Assembly (NCBI GenBank): GCA_963766195.1
Contig: CAVXYY010000005.1
Span: 744,001-808,000, forward strand
DNA length: 64,000 nucleotides
Direction: 5' to 3'
DNA from: JAHEFT01 sp963766195
Lineage (GTDB): Bacteria; Pseudomonadota; Gammaproteobacteria; Xanthomonadales; SZUA-36
Under the pieces are notes generated by a model that had not been told where the DNA came from, ran no database searches, and saw nothing but the letters and a program-made list of their open reading frames with translations. The first letter of the stretch is position 1. Each line of letters begins with the position of its first letter. Shown piece by piece: positions 61,257-64,000 of this stretch. Made by a program: the position numbers and the translations under genes.

Positions 61257-64000
61257 TTGTCCGCGTTCACCTGCCTCATGGGAGAACCCGCTCTTTCCGA
61301 ATTTCGCAAACACAAACTGGTCGGGCGGATCGGCGAAATCGCCGGCCCCGGGGCGGAGCTGCAAGCCCGCTACGTTTACCTGGTTGAATCCAGGTCAGCG
61401 GTTGGAAAAAACGGAGGTCGGCGCTCTGCAGGATCTTCTGCATGGCGAGCCGGTTGAAAGCCTGGACACCAACGGATTACTGCTGGTCGTGCCGAGACTG
61501 GGCACGCAGTCGCCCTGGTCTACAAAGGCTACGGATATCGCACTGCACTGCGGATTGAATTCCGTGTTGCGAATCGAACGCGGAGTGGCCTATAACCTGC
61601 CGGGCTTGCCGGAGCAGCATCGTTCTGCCGTCAGCGCGCTGGTGCATGACCGCATGACTCAATCGGTGCTGGACTCGCTGGACGACGCTCGTGCGTTGTT
61701 CCAGCACAATCCACCCCGTCCCCTGGCCTTTATTCCGGCATCCATTGAAGGCGCCGGGGCCCTGCGCAAGGCAGACCGCGAGCTTGGTCTGGCCTTGTCG
61801 GAAGACGAAATCGATTACCTGCTGAAGGCTTTTCAGACGCATCGGCCGCGATCCCAGCGATGCGGAACTGATGATGTTCGCGCAAGCCAATTCTGAACAC
61901 TGCAGGCACAAGATTTTCAACGCCAACTGGACGATTGACGGCGAAGAACTGGAGCAGACCCTGTTCGGGATGATCCGGAATACCTTCGAAAAGTCTCCCG
62001 GCGGCGTGCTGTCGGCCTATCACGACAATTCTGCGGTACTCAGCGGGCCTGAAGGCGATCGTTTTTTCATCGACCCTGAAACGGGGGTTTATTCATGGCG
62101 CCACGAAAGCCTGCCTTTTCAGATCAAGGTTGAAACGCACAACCATCCGACCGCGATTTCTCCTTTTCCGGGCGCTGCTACCGGTTCCGGGGGAGAGATC
62201 CGTGACGAGGCCGCGACCGGGCGGGGGGCTCGTCCCAAGGCCGGCCTGACCGGCTTTTCGGTGTCGCATCTCGACCTCCCCGGTCTCGAGTTACCCTGGC
62301 GCAGCGAATTCGGCAAACCGGACCGCATTGCCAGCCCGCTTGACATCATGACCGAAGGTCCGGTCGGGGGCGCCTCGTTCAATAATGAGTTCGGCCGCCC
62401 GGCCCTGTGTGGCTATTTCAGGACGTTCGAGCAGGAAATCGGCGGCCAGACCTGGGGCTATCACAAGCCCATCATGATCGCGGGCGGCATGGGAACGATC
62501 CGCGAACAGCATGTCGAAAAACTGCCCCTGCAACCCGGCGCACACATTGTCGTGCTCGGCGGGCCGGCGATGTTGATCGGGCTGGGTGGCGGCGCCGCCT
62601 CGTCCGTCGGCAGCGGCCAGGGGCAGGAAGACCTGGATTACGCTTCGGTGCAGCGCGGCAATCCAGAAATGCAACGGCGTTGCCAGGAAGTGATCGACGC
62701 CTGCTGGGCGATGGGCGAGAGCAACCCGGTTTTATCGGTGCATGACGTTGGCGCCGGTGGGCTGTCGAACGCGCTGCCTGAACTGCTCAACGATGGCGGG
62801 CATGGGGGCAAACTGGAGTTGCGCCGGGTGCCCAGCGCCGATTCTTCCATGTCGCCAATGGAAATCTGGTGCAATGAATCGCAGGAACGCTATGTGCTGG
62901 CGATCGAACCCGGCAGCCTCGAGGTTTTCGAAGCGATGTGCCGGCGCGAGCGCTGTCCGTATGCAGTGCTGGGCCAGGCAACGGCCTCAAGGCAACTCGT
63001 GCTCACGGATCAGCTGTTGGGACAGGACCCGGTGGACATGCCACTGGATGTATTGCTCGGCAAGCCGCCGCGCATGTTCCGCACAGCGGAGCGACAGATT
63101 TTCAGTGGCGATGACCTGGATGTCTCCGGGCTGGATCTGTGCGAGTCCCTGCGCAGGGTGCTGCGGTTTCCGTGCGTCGGCAGCAAGTCCTTCCTGGTCA
63201 CGATTGGCGACCGGACCGTCGGTGGCCTGGTGACGCGTGACCAGATGGTCGGCCCCTGGCAAGTACCGGTGGCCGATGCAGCCGTGACCCTGAGCGGTTT
63301 TGCCAGCGATACAGGGGAGGCCATGGCGATGGGTGAGCGAACGCCGCTGGCGGTGCTCAACGCGCCGGCATCCGGGCGGATGGCCGTTGCTGAAGCGGTG
63401 ACCAATCTCGCAGCGGCAGCCATCGATGATATTTCCAGCATCCGGCTTTCGGCGAACTGGATGGCGGCCGCCGGTGAGGCGGGCCAGGAAGGAGCGTTGT
63501 TCGACACGGTAAAAGCGGTGGGCATGGATCTGTGCCCCGAACTGGGTATCGCCATTCCGGTAGGCAAGGACTCCCTGTCCATGAAAACGCTGTGGCGGGA
63601 CGAAACCGGTGAGAGGCGGATGCTGGCCCCGGTTTCCCTGATCGTCTCCGCTTTTGCGCCGGTGGCAAACGTTCATCACTCGCTGACCCCGCAACTCGAT
63701 CTTGACTGCGGAGAGTCGCAGCTGCTCCTTATTGACCTCGGCAACGGACGGGACCGGCTAGGCGGGTCCGCCCTGGCGCAAGTGCATGGGCAGTTTGGAC
63801 GGGAAGTGCCGGACCTGGACCGGCCGCAGCAGTTGAAGAGTTTTTTCAACCTGGTTCAGGCGCTGAACCGGTCCGGTCTGATCCGGGCTTACCACGACCG
63901 TTCTGACGGGGGTGTCGTAACAACCTTGTGCGAAATGGCTTTTGCCTCGCACTGCGGTCTGGAGCTGGATCCCGATGTTCCGCCCGACCGGTTGACAGCG
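61257..64000 (+). CDS. purL: Phosphoribosylformylglycinamidine synthase, 3' end beyond window (two one-base frameshifts)
   Basis: PurL converts FGAR to FGAM in purine synthesis. The visible part covers the N-terminal PurS-like domain, linker and FGAM synthase domains. Motifs include MMFAQANSEHCRHKIFNANW, KVETHNHPTAISPFPGAATG with GSGGEIRDE, and GGGAASSVGSG. I take TTG 61257 as start because GGGAG precedes it by 7 bases; ATG 61278 is an alternative. Extra bases at GG 61400-61401 and near 61840-61845 break the frame; after the second the frame is open to the window end. The glutaminase domain lies outside. Confidence 0.9.

Noticed and set aside
3574..64000. Programmed +1 frameshifting as the cause of the broken genes
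   Set aside because: No shared slippery motif or downstream structure is seen. The sites are just short homopolymers, and ubiH alone would need eight shifts. Sequence error is simpler, although only read data can settle it.

Overview
The window is chromosomal DNA from a Gammaproteobacterium. Several classic gammaproteobacterial neighbourhoods are present: ygfA-6S RNA-zapA, ygfB-pepP-ubiH-ubiI, pepA-holC-valS divergent from lptF-lptG, holD-rimI, xerD-dsbC, and a TtpC/ExbB/ExbD/TonB cluster. A lineage close to the marine-sediment Woeseiales or Wenzhouxiangella group is my inference. It rests on a cytochrome cd1 nitrite reductase, a FLDELKRRNV-type TPR protein, a GlyGly-CTERM/rhombosortase pair, and a secreted C-terminal domain of the NDAWFNPETAGQGF type. 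No rRNA, tRNA, prophage or CRISPR was seen.

Layout. 1-9.1 kb: an open-ended TPR protein, a RidA-like protein, a membrane protein, ferrochelatase, a Tat-exported GH127/146 arabinofuranosidase, the lower Entner-Doudoroff genes eda and kdgK, and a lysine/alanine/proline-repeat histone-like protein. 9.2-15.4 kb: a minus-strand operon of a VIT/VWA surface protein with a GlyGly-CTERM tail, its probable rhombosortase and a sulfotransferase-like protein, then an XRE regulator and a leucine-rich-repeat secreted protein. 15.4-21.9 kb: uup, a DUF481 protein, two inverted-repeat elements, a plant-type (ALDH12-like) P5C dehydrogenase, and a sortase beside an LPKTA-anchored substrate. 21.9-27.1 kb: an anaerobic nitrogen-oxide region with NsrR, a TonB receptor and a cd1 nitrite reductase carrying an extra cytochrome c domain and a lipoprotein signal; FNR-type boxes precede the last two genes. 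27.1-44.8 kb: housekeeping genes (rpiA, EVE, ygfA, 6S RNA, zapA, ygfB, pepP, ubiH, ubiI), a divergent deacetylase/acetyltransferase pair, cysteine synthase, OxyR, trpS, a FAH-family hydrolase and proS. 44.9-64 kb: pssA, holD, rimI, valS, holC, pepA, lptFG, the TonB2-type energy cluster, xerD, dsbC and the start of purL.

A quality caveat dominates interpretation. Fifteen conserved genes are broken by frameshifts. Each of the 29 inferred shifts is one extra base, and all or nearly all can be read as one added base in a short homopolymer. Removing one base per site restores full-length proteins of family-typical size. I therefore read these genes as intact in the organism and the shifts as consensus errors, concentrated between 28.6 and 44.4 kb. 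I give the full restored span for each such gene.

The most unusual biology is in the accessory stretch 9-27 kb. It holds two unrelated C-terminal protein-sorting systems, each next to a candidate substrate, a folded inverted-repeat element that abuts a start codon, and a membrane-anchored cytochrome c-cd1 nitrite reductase next to a TonB receptor under apparently shared oxygen/NO control.
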